This document shows positions 43,483 to 52,665 of a stretch of DNA of 64,000 nt, one piece after another. The first letter of the stretch is position 1. Each line of letters opens with the position of its first letter. The notes beneath the pieces are model-generated. The model was not told the origin of the DNA, ran no database searches, and worked only from the letters and a program-made list of their open reading frames with translations. The position numbers and the translations under genes are program-made. This DNA is from JANQPC01 sp039208375 (GTDB taxonomy: Bacteria; Pseudomonadota; Alphaproteobacteria; Rhodobacterales; Rhodobacteraceae), in contig JBCCRC010000008.1 of NCBI GenBank assembly GCA_039208375.1, forward strand, positions 1-64,000, given 5' to 3'.

Positions 43483-44354
43483 GCGCCGCGCCGCTCCTCT
43501 GCCCGATCTGCCAAAACAGCGACCGTTTGAGACAGGGCCGCGCGCCAATCCGGGCGTTTCACATCAAATACGGCTTCAGTTGACGAACAATCGAGGCGGG
43601 AATTGAGCGGGCGTGCGGCAGCGGTAGGGTAATCAGCGGAAGGAATACCCACGACAGACATGGGCACACCGGCCTCGTGGAAGATTGCGCGAGCGAACTC
43701 CGCCCAGGATACATCAGGCCGACCCGAAAAATGGTACGTTCCCGCCACATCTGGCGTTTCATGCAGCGCGTCGACGATTTTGAGGCAAACTTCGGCGAGG
43801 GCCTCTGCCGGAGTCGGCCCACCGATTTGGTCGTTTACGACTCTGAGAGTTCGATGCGATCCCGACAGACGCAGCATGTTGGTGACGAAATTTGCCCCGT
43901 AGGCTGAAAAAACCCAAGAACTGCGCAAAATCGCGTAGGCGCCGCCAGAGGCGCGAATGCCCTCTTCTGCCCGTGCTTTGGATTCACCGTAGACGCTTAT
44001 GGGGCTCGCAAAGGCGTCGGGAAGATGGGCCGCGTCGCCGCTACCATCAAACACATAGTCGGTTGAGATCTGAAGGAAGGGAATGCCGATCGCCGCAGCT
44101 TCTTGCGCCATCGCCGTCGGAGCGTCTGCATTGATACGGTGCACACGGCTGGGGTGTGCCTCTGCGCCATCAACATCCGTCCAAGCAGCGGCGTTGATGA
44201 CTGCACGTGCGGTTGGGTGGGCGCGCATGGCGGCGCGACAAGACAGCGGATCTTCAAGGTCAGCCTCGGCCCGGCCGATTAGGCGCACCGCTTTGTCACA
44301 CCGCGCGAGCGCCTCGGCCACCTGGCCCGTGCGGCCGAAGACAAGTATCGTCAT
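43479..44354 (-). CDS. rfbD: dTDP-4-dehydrorhamnose reductase
   Basis: Last enzyme of dTDP-L-rhamnose synthesis, NADPH-dependent, 291 residues. Motifs are ILVFGRTGQVAEALAR, NAAAWTDVDGAEAHP, QISTDYVFDGS and the catalytic tyrosine in VYGESKARAEE. The start at 44354 overlaps the rfbB stop (ATGA); its stop overlaps the rfbA start. Confidence 0.96.
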   Translation of the reverse strand: MTILVFGRTGQVAEALARCDKAVRLIGRAEADLEDPLSCRAAMRAHPTARAVINAAAWTDVDGAEAHPSRVHRINADAPTAMAQEAAAIGIPFLQISTDYVFDGSGDAAHLPDAFASPISVYGESKARAEEGIRASGGAYAILRSSWVFSAYGANFVTNMLRLSGSHRTLRVVNDQIGGPTPAEALAEVCLKIVDALHETPDVAGTYHFSGRPDVSWAEFARAIFHEAGVPMSVVGIPSADYPTAAARPLNSRLDCSSTEAVFDVKRPDWRAALSQTVAVLADRAEERRGA

Positions 44355-45388
44355 CCTGCGCCAAGCCTCTCGCCGACGCCTGAGCGTTGCAGCAGCGGGC
44401 GCCACCAGGCTTCATTGGCCAGATACCAATCCACAGTGCGCGCCAGGCCCTCGTCGAGCGTAACTGATGGGCGCCATCCAAGTTCATCACGAATGCGCGT
44501 GGGATCAATTGCATAGCGAAGATCGTGCCCCGGGCGATCTGTGACGAAGGTTATCAGATCAGCGTATGGAGCCCCCCGACCGCGACGATCATCCAAAGCA
44601 GTGCAGATCGTGCGCACCAGATCGATATTCCGTGCCTCGTTCTCTCCGCCGATATTGTAGGATCGGCCAATTTCCCCCTTCTCCAGCACGAGAAGCAATG
44701 CATCGGCGTGATCTTCGACAAAAAGCCAATCGCGCACATTCTCACCCTTCCCATAAACCGGGATCGGGCGTTCGGCGAGCGCGTTCAGAATCGTCACGGG
44801 GACAAGCTTTTCCGGGAAGTGATAGGGCCCGTAATTGTTGGAACAGTTCGTCAGGACGAATGGTAGCCGGAAGGTTTCACCCCACGCGCGGACAAGGTGA
44901 TCAGAGGCAGCCTTGGACGCCGAGTAAGGGCTGCGGGGATCATAGGGCGTTTCCTCGGTGAAGGCACCGGTCTGCCCAAGCGTTCCGAACACCTCGTCGG
45001 TTGACACGTGATGAAATCGGAACGATTCGGGCTTACCCTCCGCTGCCCAAAAGCTGCGCGCCGCTTCTAACAGCACATAAGTGCCTGTAACATTAGTGTC
45101 TATAAATGCGCCGGGGCCATCAATGGAGCGATCAACATGGCTTTCGGCGGCTAGGTGCATCACAGCATCGGGGCGATGCTTCTTGAAGACCGCGTCAAGA
45201 GCAGCGCGATCGCGAATGTCAGCCCGTTCAAACGCGTAGAGCGGGTTCTCTTCGACAGTGGCGACATTTTCGAGGCAGGCCGCGTAGGTCAGCGCATCAA
45301 CATTCACGACATAATAGCCGCGCGCCACCGCGAGGCGCACCACTGCCGAACCAATGAACCCCGCGCCACCAGTTATGAGGATTTTCAT
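44351..45388 (-). CDS. rfbB: dTDP-glucose 4,6-dehydratase
   Basis: Second enzyme of the dTDP-L-rhamnose pathway, 345 residues. NAD motif is TGGAGFIGSAVVRLA, the active-site region HVSTDEVFGTLG and SPYSASKAASDHLVRAW, then NCSNNYGPYHFPEKL, and NWLFVED-like RDWLFVEDHADALLLVLE. The start at 45388 overlaps the rfbC stop (ATGA). Confidence 0.97.
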   Translation of the reverse strand: MKILITGGAGFIGSAVVRLAVARGYYVVNVDALTYAACLENVATVEENPLYAFERADIRDRAALDAVFKKHRPDAVMHLAAESHVDRSIDGPGAFIDTNVTGTYVLLEAARSFWAAEGKPESFRFHHVSTDEVFGTLGQTGAFTEETPYDPRSPYSASKAASDHLVRAWGETFRLPFVLTNCSNNYGPYHFPEKLVPVTILNALAERPIPVYGKGENVRDWLFVEDHADALLLVLEKGEIGRSYNIGGENEARNIDLVRTICTALDDRRGRGAPYADLITFVTDRPGHDLRYAIDPTRIRDELGWRPSVTLDEGLARTVDWYLANEAWWRPLLQRSGVGERLGAG

Positions 45389-45948
45389 GCCGCCTCCATC
45401 GTGAACGGGCTTTCCCACACAGCAAAGTCGGGCGCTGCTGCATCCTTCGCCGACAACTGGGCTTCACCGTCTATGGGCCAGCCGATCCCGAGGGTTGCGC
45501 TGTTCCACAAAACCGACCCATCGGCCTCGGGGGCATAGAAATCGGAGCATTTGTACAGCACCTCGGCTTCGTCGGTCAGTGTAACAAACCCATGTAGGAA
45601 ACCGGCCGGAACAAGGATTTGACGGCCATTCTCCGCCGACAACTCTGCCCCGACCCATGTGCCGTAGGTTTCGCTCCCCTTGCGGACGTCTACCGCCACA
45701 TCCCAAACTGCACCAACACCGCAGCGCACAAGCTTGGCCTGTGCCTTGGGCGGGGACTGATAGTGCAGGCCGCGCACTGTTCCCTTCCGATGGCTAAGCG
45801 AATGGTTGTCTTGAACGAACGGCGTATCAATTCCGTGATCAGCCAGAGCGCGACTGTTCCAAACCTCTGAAAAGTAGCCGCGATCATCGCTGAAGCGGTG
45901 CGGCGTGAGTAAGACAACCCCGGAAATTTCAGTTTGATCTACTTGCAA
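45385..45948 (-). CDS. rfbC: dTDP-4-dehydrorhamnose 3,5-epimerase
   Basis: Cupin-fold epimerase of the rhamnose pathway, 187 residues. Family motifs are DDRGYFSEVWNSRALADHG, FVQDNHSLSHRKGTVRGLHY with the catalytic histidine, VRCGVGAVWDVAVDVRKGS and PAGFLHGFVTLTDEAEVLYK. It begins 36 bases after galE and overlaps rfbB by four bases. Confidence 0.96.
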   Translation of the reverse strand: MQVDQTEISGVVLLTPHRFSDDRGYFSEVWNSRALADHGIDTPFVQDNHSLSHRKGTVRGLHYQSPPKAQAKLVRCGVGAVWDVAVDVRKGSETYGTWVGAELSAENGRQILVPAGFLHGFVTLTDEAEVLYKCSDFYAPEADGSVLWNSATLGIGWPIDGEAQLSAKDAAAPDFAVWESPFTMEAA

Positions 45949-45984
45949 AACAGCTCTCCTGCGGCCGTGTTAAACAATGGCCAA

Positions 45985-46977
45985 TCATGCTTCGTAACCT
46001 GGCCCGCGGTGCCAGGCCCACGCGTCTGCGATCATTTGCTCCATCGTGGAACGGCTGGGCGCCCATCGCAGCTCTCGCCGCGCGAGATCGCCACCGGCCA
46101 CAAGGCTTACGGCATCGCCTGGCCGCCGCGGGCCTTCTTCAATCGGAACAGGCCGATTGGTGACACGGCGTGCTTTTTCGATAACTTCACGCACGGAAAA
46201 GCCATGGCCCGTGCCTAGATTATAAAGCGCGTAGAAATCGCGGGAGAGCAGTCGTTCCAGCCCGGCCAAATGGGCTTCGATGACATCGACAACATGGACA
46301 AAATCCCGCACGCAGGTTCCGTCGGCAGTCTCATAATCCGTACCGTGTACCGTTAGAGCTGCGCGACGGCCCAGAATGGCCTCAAAGATCAACGGAACAA
46401 GATGCGTTTCCGGGCGATGAAACTCTCCGACCGCGCCGTCGGGATCCGCCCCTGCAACGTTGAAATATCGAAAGGTAACCGCGCTGAGGCCGTGACTTGC
46501 ACCAAAATCAGCCAGCATCGCCTCGATCGCCGCCTTAGTACGGCCGTAGACGCTGACGGGCCCGAGCGCGCTGTCTTCCGTGAGCACGGTGCCGCCAACG
46601 TCCCGGTAAACAGCGCAAGTGGATGAAAATACGAGCCTTTTGCAGTCCGCCGCCAGCATCGCCTCAATCAGGTTGAGAGAGCCGGAAACGTTGTTGCGCC
46701 AATATTTCCCCGGGTTGCGCCCGCTTTCTGCAACGTCGGACGCAGCAGCAAAATGCATGACGGCTACGGGTTTGTGGCGCGCAAAGGCGCCGGCCAGCAT
46801 ATCGCGATCCAAAAGATCACCGCGCTCCAGCGGGCCGAACTGCACCGCATCGGCCCACCCGGTCGTGAGATTGTCATACGCAACAGGCACATACCCCGCA
46901 TCGGCCAACGCCTTGCAAGCATGGCTGCCGATATACCCGGCGCCACCGGTCACGAGGATGGTTTTTGCCTGCGACAT
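45985..46977 (-). CDS. galE: UDP-glucose 4-epimerase
   Basis: Interconverts UDP-glucose and UDP-galactose, 330 residues. NAD motif is TGGAGYIGSHACKALADAG; the active site has SSTCAVYRDVGG and the Y-x3-K of VYGRTKAAIE. RYFNVAGADPDGAVGE and RDFVHVVDVIEAHL are typical. It is first in the galE-rfbCBDA run and lies 81 bases after the glycosyltransferase gene, so it may belong to the longer leftward transcript. Confidence 0.94.
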   Translation of the reverse strand: MSQAKTILVTGGAGYIGSHACKALADAGYVPVAYDNLTTGWADAVQFGPLERGDLLDRDMLAGAFARHKPVAVMHFAAASDVAESGRNPGKYWRNNVSGSLNLIEAMLAADCKRLVFSSTCAVYRDVGGTVLTEDSALGPVSVYGRTKAAIEAMLADFGASHGLSAVTFRYFNVAGADPDGAVGEFHRPETHLVPLIFEAILGRRAALTVHGTDYETADGTCVRDFVHVVDVIEAHLAGLERLLSRDFYALYNLGTGHGFSVREVIEKARRVTNRPVPIEEGPRRPGDAVSLVAGGDLARRELRWAPSRSTMEQMIADAWAWHRGPGYEA

Positions 46978-47058
46978 GCTCGATCGTCAGTTGCACCCCG
47001 CGCCGGAATAACGGAGGCGCCACCTGAAAACAACTCACAGAGCAAGAGTGGGCAGGGC

Positions 47059-48021
47059 CTATTTGTACTCAATGAGCGGTACACCACGGCCCATGCGCCG
47101 CGCAACCGCTGCACCAATGACGCCTTGCGCCTCCGGAAACTTGGAAAGCGAAAGGAAAACTGCGCGTATTGGCGTCTCGCCGCGCCATATCAGGCGGATG
47201 GTCTGCAGAGGCCACGCAAACAGCGCGAGCGCCATCCAGGGCGTGATTAGTGTGGCCACGATGATGGCGAGCGGCAGGCCAGCACCCCACATCAGCGCGC
47301 GGCGTTTCTGCACAACACCGTGGCGTTCCGGTGGTGCTCCGTGAAGATGAGCACCCTCGGCATATGCGTGGCCCGCGCGACGTGCCCGCGCCCACCACTG
47401 AGAGAAGCGCGTCATTGCCGCATCGTGGCGCGTCATTTCCGCATCTAACCGCCAGATCCGCCAGCCGGCCTGCCGAAGCCGAACGCAAAGCTCAGGCTCC
47501 TCTCCCGCAATGAGCGCGGGATTGTATCCATCCACGTCCTGGAACGCGGCAAACCGGATCATCGCATCGCCGCCACAAGCCCGGGCCTCGCCCACCGGCG
47601 TATCCCACTCCGTGTCAATCAGGCAATTGTAGAGCGACGCCTGAGGGTGCCGCTCTCTACGGCGCCCGCAGACAACCGCTAGATCGCGATGTTGATCGAG
47701 CCAACTTACCGCGGCTGGGATCCAATCGGGGTCCAGCTCACAATCCCCATCGATGAATTGAATGAATTCCGGTGGGGCGCTGGACCTCAGATGCGCGGCC
47801 CCAGCATTACGGGCCCGCGCCGCGGTAAAGGGGCGCGACATGTCCAACTCTACAACGTCGGCGCCTGCTTCGCGCGCGACATCCAGGGATCCGTCGGATG
47901 AACCGGAATCCACGTATACTATTGTTCCAACCTGACCCGTAAGCGATGCAAGGCATTTGGCCAGTCGATCGCCTTCGTTTCGGCCGATGGCAACGGCGGC
48001 TACGCGCGCGCGATCGGTCAC
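47059..48021 (-). CDS. Family 2 glycosyltransferase with C-terminal membrane segments
   Basis: A 320-residue GT-A glycosyltransferase. The nucleotide-binding start is AAVAIGRNEGDRLAKCL; the metal motif is FIDGDCELDPDW (about 90-101). SGSSDGSLDVAREAGADVV and AGEEPELCVRLRQAGWRIW, holding the ED acceptor-base motif, complete the family pattern. Residues about 235-285 contain one or two hydrophobic helices, anchoring it to the inner membrane. The start overlaps the sulfotransferase stop by four bases. The donor sugar is not predictable. Confidence 0.88.
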   Translation of the reverse strand: MTDRARVAAVAIGRNEGDRLAKCLASLTGQVGTIVYVDSGSSDGSLDVAREAGADVVELDMSRPFTAARARNAGAAHLRSSAPPEFIQFIDGDCELDPDWIPAAVSWLDQHRDLAVVCGRRRERHPQASLYNCLIDTEWDTPVGEARACGGDAMIRFAAFQDVDGYNPALIAGEEPELCVRLRQAGWRIWRLDAEMTRHDAAMTRFSQWWARARRAGHAYAEGAHLHGAPPERHGVVQKRRALMWGAGLPLAIIVATLITPWMALALFAWPLQTIRLIWRGETPIRAVFLSLSKFPEAQGVIGAAVARRMGRGVPLIEYK

Positions 48022-48863
48022 GGGGCCGCAAACGGGTAGGCATCCGCAAGTACGGGATGGCCGGGGAACATGGCCGCAAGACGGGCGCGATCTTCTATAA
48101 ACACGCGTTCGATCCGGGTGCGTATCGGTTCAGGCAACTCCGGGGTGGCCTCAACGCGGCGCGCCTCGCGCACACGGGTTCGGATCGATTTCGGGATGAG
48201 TTTGCGGCGGGCAAACTCTGCCACCGGATTATCGACAAGCGTCCTTTGAAACGGGAGACGGCGCCAACGCTCCCCCGACTGGTTTTGAGCAGCAATATCG
48301 CTTTGCCATTCCAGCGGCTCTGGTGCCCGGATATGTGCGCCGATCGCCGCCAGTTCTTCGGCCGGAGATGCGCGAAGCCGTTCCAGTGATGTAAGATGGA
48401 CCGCCGATGCCCCGAAAGCCTCGACATAGGGCGCAATCTGCTTCCCGTAACAGCTGTATTCGACAAGCCGCGGGTTCTCATTGAAGGCGCTGGAGATGTC
48501 GCCCGAAACCTCTCGCTTGCTCCATTCGTGCAGGTACTGAGAAACAGCGCGGCGCACCGGATCCCGCAAGACATAAACCAGTTTGGGTGATGGCAGCACG
48601 TTGGCAAGGCGCGCAACTGTTTCGGGGTAGGTTGGCAACTTAGTGTAATGTGTACTGGCCTCACCAAGACAAGCGCCCTCGGGGGCATCTTGGAAGAGCC
48701 CCGTGTACCAGCCGAGACCTTGCGAGTAGACAGCATTGTCGGAAAAAAAGTTGGGCTCTTTCAGCGCCGGCATGAAGACCCCGTTTTGGGCCGCGAGTTG
48801 CGCGTAAAGCGTGGTTGTTCCAGACTTCATTGCGCCGATAATCAGAAAGTCGGGCAGCCGCAT
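48018..48863 (-). CDS. Sulfotransferase
   Basis: PAPS-dependent sulfotransferase of the Sulfotransfer_1 family, 281 residues, likely to modify a hydroxyl group of the polysaccharide or a lipid-linked intermediate. The 5'-phosphosulfate loop is IIGAMKSGTTTLYAQL near residue 10, and the 3'-phosphate motif is KLVYVLRDPVRRAVSQYLH (about 90-108). ATG at 48863 overlaps the preceding gene (TGATG) and has GGAGAGG upstream; an in-frame GTG one codon earlier is less likely. Its place between two glycosyltransferases suggests that the polymer is sulfated (inference). Confidence 0.88.
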   Translation of the reverse strand: MRLPDFLIIGAMKSGTTTLYAQLAAQNGVFMPALKEPNFFSDNAVYSQGLGWYTGLFQDAPEGACLGEASTHYTKLPTYPETVARLANVLPSPKLVYVLRDPVRRAVSQYLHEWSKREVSGDISSAFNENPRLVEYSCYGKQIAPYVEAFGASAVHLTSLERLRASPAEELAAIGAHIRAPEPLEWQSDIAAQNQSGERWRRLPFQRTLVDNPVAEFARRKLIPKSIRTRVREARRVEATPELPEPIRTRIERVFIEDRARLAAMFPGHPVLADAYPFAAP

Positions 48864-49825
48864 CACACCTCTCCGGGCGCGCCACTTTTAGCGAGTGGGC
48901 TAGTGGCACCGATCCAGATATCGCGCGCCTCCCCATCGCTCATCGGGTGAACCACCACACCCGCTAACCTTCGAAACTGCGCTAATGCCCGGCCGAGGTA
49001 CCAAGCCGCATTCGCGGCCAAGAGGCCTACGCGGCCATGTGCCTGATAAAAAAAGCGGCTGCGAGACAGGTAGTAATAGCGCGGCAGGCGCTTTCTCGCG
49101 GCGGCCAACGCTTTCACCGGGCCGCTTCCACCACGATAATGCAGGGTTTGGGCCTTGCGCGCATGTGCAACTCGCCAGCCGGCGCGTCGAGCGCGAAGGC
49201 AATACTCGGCATCTTCAAAATACAGAAAGTAACCTTCGTCCATAGGGCCGATTTCCGAGATCATCTTAGCCCGCAGGAGGATCGACGCGAAACTTGCCCA
49301 GTCGATTTCGCCGGCATCGGGCTCGGGCCCGATGGCAACTTCATAGCGGCGCAAGGCACGCGTCACAAAGCCGGTGCACGCCGCTCGCGCAAACTCGCTC
49401 GCGACCGTGGGAAACCGAAAGCAGCTGATCTGCGTTTCGCCGTCTGGGCCCACTAACCGCGGCGCGACAAACCCAACCGATGGAGGGGCACGCTCCGCCG
49501 CATGCATGAGTTCCGCGAAAAACCCGGGCTTGACTTCGGCGTCGGAGTTCAAAAGCAGGTAGAACTCCGCATCGCATGCAGCGATGCCTTGGTTATGGCC
49601 GCCGGAAAACCCAGTGTTCCGAGACGCCTCAACAAGCAAGATCGGCGCCGACTCTTCAACGATGAATGCTCTCAATGCTTGGATTGATCCGTCACCAGAA
49701 GCATTATCAACAACAACGATTTGCGCATCGATATCTCCAAGATCAGCAAGCACCGAGCGCAGGCAACGGATCGTCATTTCCGCCGTCCGGTAGTTGATGA
49801 TGGAGATGCCAAGCCGGTGACGCAT
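48863..49825 (-). CDS. Family 2 glycosyltransferase, WcaA/rhamnosyltransferase-like
   Basis: A 320-residue GT-A glycosyltransferase. The start ISIINYRTAEMTIRCLRSVL and VVDNASGDGSIQALRAF define the nucleotide-binding fold; FYLLLNSDAEVKPGF (about 88-102) holds the metal-binding DxD-like NSDAE motif common in rhamnosyltransferases of this branch. GYFLYFEDAEYCLRARRAGW carries the acceptor-side acidic pair. It may transfer the L-rhamnose produced by RfbABCD (inference). It follows the polymerase gene by two bases. Confidence 0.87.
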   Translation of the reverse strand: MRHRLGISIINYRTAEMTIRCLRSVLADLGDIDAQIVVVDNASGDGSIQALRAFIVEESAPILLVEASRNTGFSGGHNQGIAACDAEFYLLLNSDAEVKPGFFAELMHAAERAPPSVGFVAPRLVGPDGETQISCFRFPTVASEFARAACTGFVTRALRRYEVAIGPEPDAGEIDWASFASILLRAKMISEIGPMDEGYFLYFEDAEYCLRARRAGWRVAHARKAQTLHYRGGSGPVKALAAARKRLPRYYYLSRSRFFYQAHGRVGLLAANAAWYLGRALAQFRRLAGVVVHPMSDGEARDIWIGATSPLAKSGAPGEV

Positions 49826-49827
49826 CG

Positions 49828-51336
49828 CTACCGTGTGCGAATGTGTCTAGGAGCAAATCGGGTGTGGCGCAGCGGGATGCGCGGTGCTGGCCCGGCGGGA
49901 GCAGCGGTGGCGGGGGCCGCCGACGAACTGAGCATTGCATCGGACTCACCGCGGCGATCGCGCGAGCGAGCGGCCTCAAGCCGGCCAAGCATTGCGCCTG
50001 CAAGGAGCCAGGTGAAAGGCCCGATACTGGCATTTGGTAGCAAGTCGACAAGATTGGCCGCCGCAACAAGCGCAAGTGCCGAGGTTGCAAGCGTCACCCC
50101 GTTTCGCCGTGTTCGGATCGCAAGTGCAATTAGCGGTATGGTCAGCAGGCCGAACTGGCCGAGATAGCCGACAACGCCCGTCATCCCGAAGGTGCCGATC
50201 CAGTAACCATCGGTCACAGAGATATCCCGACCGCGATCATCGTAGACCCGATTACGGCCCCAGCCGCCCCAACCCGCCAACGGGCGCTCCCGCGCCTTCT
50301 CAAGCAGAATGTCTTCGTTCTCGATCCGGAATGCGAAGGAGCTTGCGCGGACTGGATCGATGCGTTCCGCCAATGCGATGACCGCTCCGACGGGCGCCAC
50401 ATCGACGGCACGGAGATAGGGGTATCCGATCGCCAGTACTGCAATCGCGGCGGCGGCCAGCAACTGAAGCCTCCGGCCCACGAGAATTGCTACTGGCAGC
50501 AATACCACCGCGATCATCAGTGCGCCGAGAGACTTGGATAGGGCGAGCGTGGCAAAAACGAAACCGGCAATTGCGATGAAGAACAAGCGTGTTCGTCCCT
50601 GCGAGGTTCGCGCCGCCCCAATTGCCGATAGCACACAAAGACACATCAGGATGCCAAGTATCAGGCCATGGGTAAGGAAAACGAGCGGGCGAAAGCCCTC
50701 CTGCCGCAGATGCTGGATCCAGTCGTGTGGGAAGTAGCCGTAAACCATCATATTCAACTGCGGCGACATTCGCACTTCGTAGAGGCCAAGAATGGAATAG
50801 GCCCCGATGATCACCGCAAACACGATCAAAACATCGCGGTGGTGGCCCGGATTGAAGAGGAATTTCCGACCCAGGAGAAGAGGAACCAGCATGACGAGGT
50901 TTGCCAGGATGATGCTGCCCGCATCGTAGGGGCGCAGGCCGGGCAAAACGAAATCACCAATCGGGATCCGGTCGCGGTTCGTCAAAACGGTGAGTATGGG
51001 CCCGACAATAAGACAACCCAGAAAGAAGATCGCGAAAGGATCCCGCGGTATCCAACCCGGCAACGCATCCACGCTCGTTGCGGATTGGCGCCGACTTTGG
51101 AAAACGAGGAAAAGGGCCACCAGCGTTGCCGCAAGGGCAGCTCCAGATTCTTTATCCAGAGCCGGGATCACGGGCAGGTCGATGGCAAGCCTTGGAGGCA
51201 ACAGAACATAAGCGGCAAGGAGCGCGGCAGGTACTGCGATCGATGCGCGAAAACGCGCGAATAGCACAACACTTAATACCGGCCAGGCGAGCAGCATGAA
51301 GGTGCCCAAGGCGGAGCTGTATTCCGCGCTCTCCAT
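49828..51336 (-). CDS. O-antigen polymerase/ligase-like membrane protein
   Basis: A 502-residue polytopic membrane protein with about twelve hydrophobic helices and a large periplasmic loop around residues 330-385. It fits Wzy polymerase/WaaL ligase-like proteins in topology rather than clear motifs. The start at 51336 (MESAEYSSALGTFMLLAWP) gives a normal membrane protein; the 114-residue upstream extension of the frame is antisense-like, overlaps the next gene and is rejected. It is encoded between the WecG/TagA-type transferase and glycosyltransferases. Polymerisation of repeat units is the likelier role because an exosortase-linked EPS system is nearby (inference). Confidence 0.78.
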   Translation of the reverse strand: MESAEYSSALGTFMLLAWPVLSVVLFARFRASIAVPAALLAAYVLLPPRLAIDLPVIPALDKESGAALAATLVALFLVFQSRRQSATSVDALPGWIPRDPFAIFFLGCLIVGPILTVLTNRDRIPIGDFVLPGLRPYDAGSIILANLVMLVPLLLGRKFLFNPGHHRDVLIVFAVIIGAYSILGLYEVRMSPQLNMMVYGYFPHDWIQHLRQEGFRPLVFLTHGLILGILMCLCVLSAIGAARTSQGRTRLFFIAIAGFVFATLALSKSLGALMIAVVLLPVAILVGRRLQLLAAAAIAVLAIGYPYLRAVDVAPVGAVIALAERIDPVRASSFAFRIENEDILLEKARERPLAGWGGWGRNRVYDDRGRDISVTDGYWIGTFGMTGVVGYLGQFGLLTIPLIALAIRTRRNGVTLATSALALVAAANLVDLLPNASIGPFTWLLAGAMLGRLEAARSRDRRGESDAMLSSSAAPATAAPAGPAPRIPLRHTRFAPRHIRTR

Positions 51337-51367
51337 CAGTAGCCCCGGATATGAAGGCCCGCTACGG

Positions 51368-52153
51368 TCACGGCCTTCCCCATGCCCGCTGTCGCAGCGC
51401 TGCCCGCGCGACGGCGGGCAGGATCGCAAGGCAACTAATGTAGCGGCCAGTAAGGCGCCGCGGATCGGCGGCGGCACGCCACAGCCACTCGGCGGCCATT
51501 GCCTGAACAAATCGTGGGGCGCGGCGTTGTGTTCCCGATAAGAAATCGAGGCCGGCGCCGATTGACGCAAACCCCGCCTGTGGCATCTCTTGCGCCGCGC
51601 GGGCGACAAAGAGCTCTTGCTTTGGCGCACCCAACGCAACAAAGACCAGCCGGGCGCCAGTTTTGCGGAGTGCTTCAACCTGTTTCGCCGCGTCGCCCCC
51701 CCCGGGATCGAAACCTGATGGTGGCGCGATGCGGGCGACGATGTTGATACTGGGAACCGCTCGCTGGAGCGCCTCTGCTGCCGCGCTTAGGGACGCCGGC
51801 GTCGAACCAAACAGTGCGACAGGCTGCCCAAGTTCGGCTGCAAGCGATGCAAGCGGAACAACTAGGTCAGACCCTGGGATGCGAGCGATCGGCTGCCGAG
51901 CCAAACGCGAAAACCAAACAATTGGGTTGCCGTCTGCCGTGATGTGGGTTTGGGCAGCGTATGCCGCACGAAACGCCGGATCGCCGCGTAGTTTGACGAC
52001 GTGATCGAGGTTGAGTGTGGCAAGCGAGAACCCATCGCCCGCCGCAAGCCTGGACGCAAGATCGCCAAGAAGCGCCTCAACCGAGGCGACATTCACGGTA
52101 ACCGATTGGTGGCGTTCGCCAGGCCGCACTGGGCCGATCTTCGTCCAATCCAT
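51368..52153 (-). CDS. WecG/TagA/CpsF-family glycosyltransferase
   Basis: A 261-residue GT26 glycosyltransferase that adds the second sugar, in the family N-acetylmannosamine or its uronate, to a lipid-linked primer. AAQTHITADGNPIVWFSRL contains the conserved catalytic aspartate; RIPGSDLVVPLA, RLVFVALGAPKQELFVAR and GASIGAGLDFLSGT-like AGFASIGAGLDFLSGTQRRAP are hallmarks. ATG at 52153 is chosen over upstream codons in the divergent promoter region. It heads a five-gene leftward operon. XrtD-linked EPS loci often contain such a gene. Confidence 0.9.
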   Translation of the reverse strand: MDWTKIGPVRPGERHQSVTVNVASVEALLGDLASRLAAGDGFSLATLNLDHVVKLRGDPAFRAAYAAQTHITADGNPIVWFSRLARQPIARIPGSDLVVPLASLAAELGQPVALFGSTPASLSAAAEALQRAVPSINIVARIAPPSGFDPGGGDAAKQVEALRKTGARLVFVALGAPKQELFVARAAQEMPQAGFASIGAGLDFLSGTQRRAPRFVQAMAAEWLWRAAADPRRLTGRYISCLAILPAVARAALRQRAWGRP

Positions 52154-52431
52154 TTTTGCTACACCCAGTGCTGCGCGAGCGGCCCAATTTTCACGCCACT
52201 TGTGATTGTTGCATTCGGCGCGTGTGAGATAAAGCCCCAAGCCGCCGCAGATACAACGCACGTCTTATCCTGGCGACAAACGGCTGCGCAGGCATGGGCC
52301 GTTTCCCGCCTTGGCTTTCTTGGCAACGAACGGTGGCACAAGCCGCTCTTAGGACTTTTGGGGAAGTTTGCCCGACAACCGAAACTTGCTTTGCAAATGC
52401 CCTTGGGGGCAGCACGAGAAGGAGTTGCCCG

Positions 52432-52665
52432 ATGTCACTTATCGACGATGCATCTACCGATTGGTCCGGCCCGATCGTTCTGGCCAGCGATGAAATCTGG
52501 CAGGCACGGCACGGAAGTGTCTTTGTGACCACGACGGCCAACCCGGATGCAGAGGATGGTATTGCGCTAATCCAGGGCCACGGCCTTCACTTGCGAAGCG
52601 GGCTGGCCGTGCGCTACCGAAAAGAAGGACAGGGCGCCGCACGAATTGCGCGGGAAGCCGTTTAA
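52432..52665 (+). CDS. Small spike-module protein (77 residues)
   Basis: A 77-residue, beta-rich protein with no signal peptide: WSGPIVLASDEIWQARHG, SVFVTTTANPDAEDGIAL, HLRSGLAVRYRK and ARIAREAV. AGAAGGAG lies seven bases before the ATG. I recognise similar small proteins beside beta-helix spike genes in Rhodobacterales but cannot name a family with certainty. It is first of four genes joined by TAATG, TGATG and eight-base overlaps. It may be a base or adaptor for the larger proteins (inference). Confidence 0.7.
   Translation: MSLIDDASTDWSGPIVLASDEIWQARHGSVFVTTTANPDAEDGIALIQGHGLHLRSGLAVRYRKEGQGAARIAREAV

Noticed and set aside
49838..51678. 616-residue version of the polymerase-like protein
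   Set aside because: The first 114 residues read antisense-like Arg/Pro-rich sequence and overlap the WecG/TagA gene; the start at 51336 is normal.
52154..52431. Possible small gene in the divergent gap before the spike operon
   Set aside because: Frames here have no RBS and poor composition; the gap is best read as a double promoter region.
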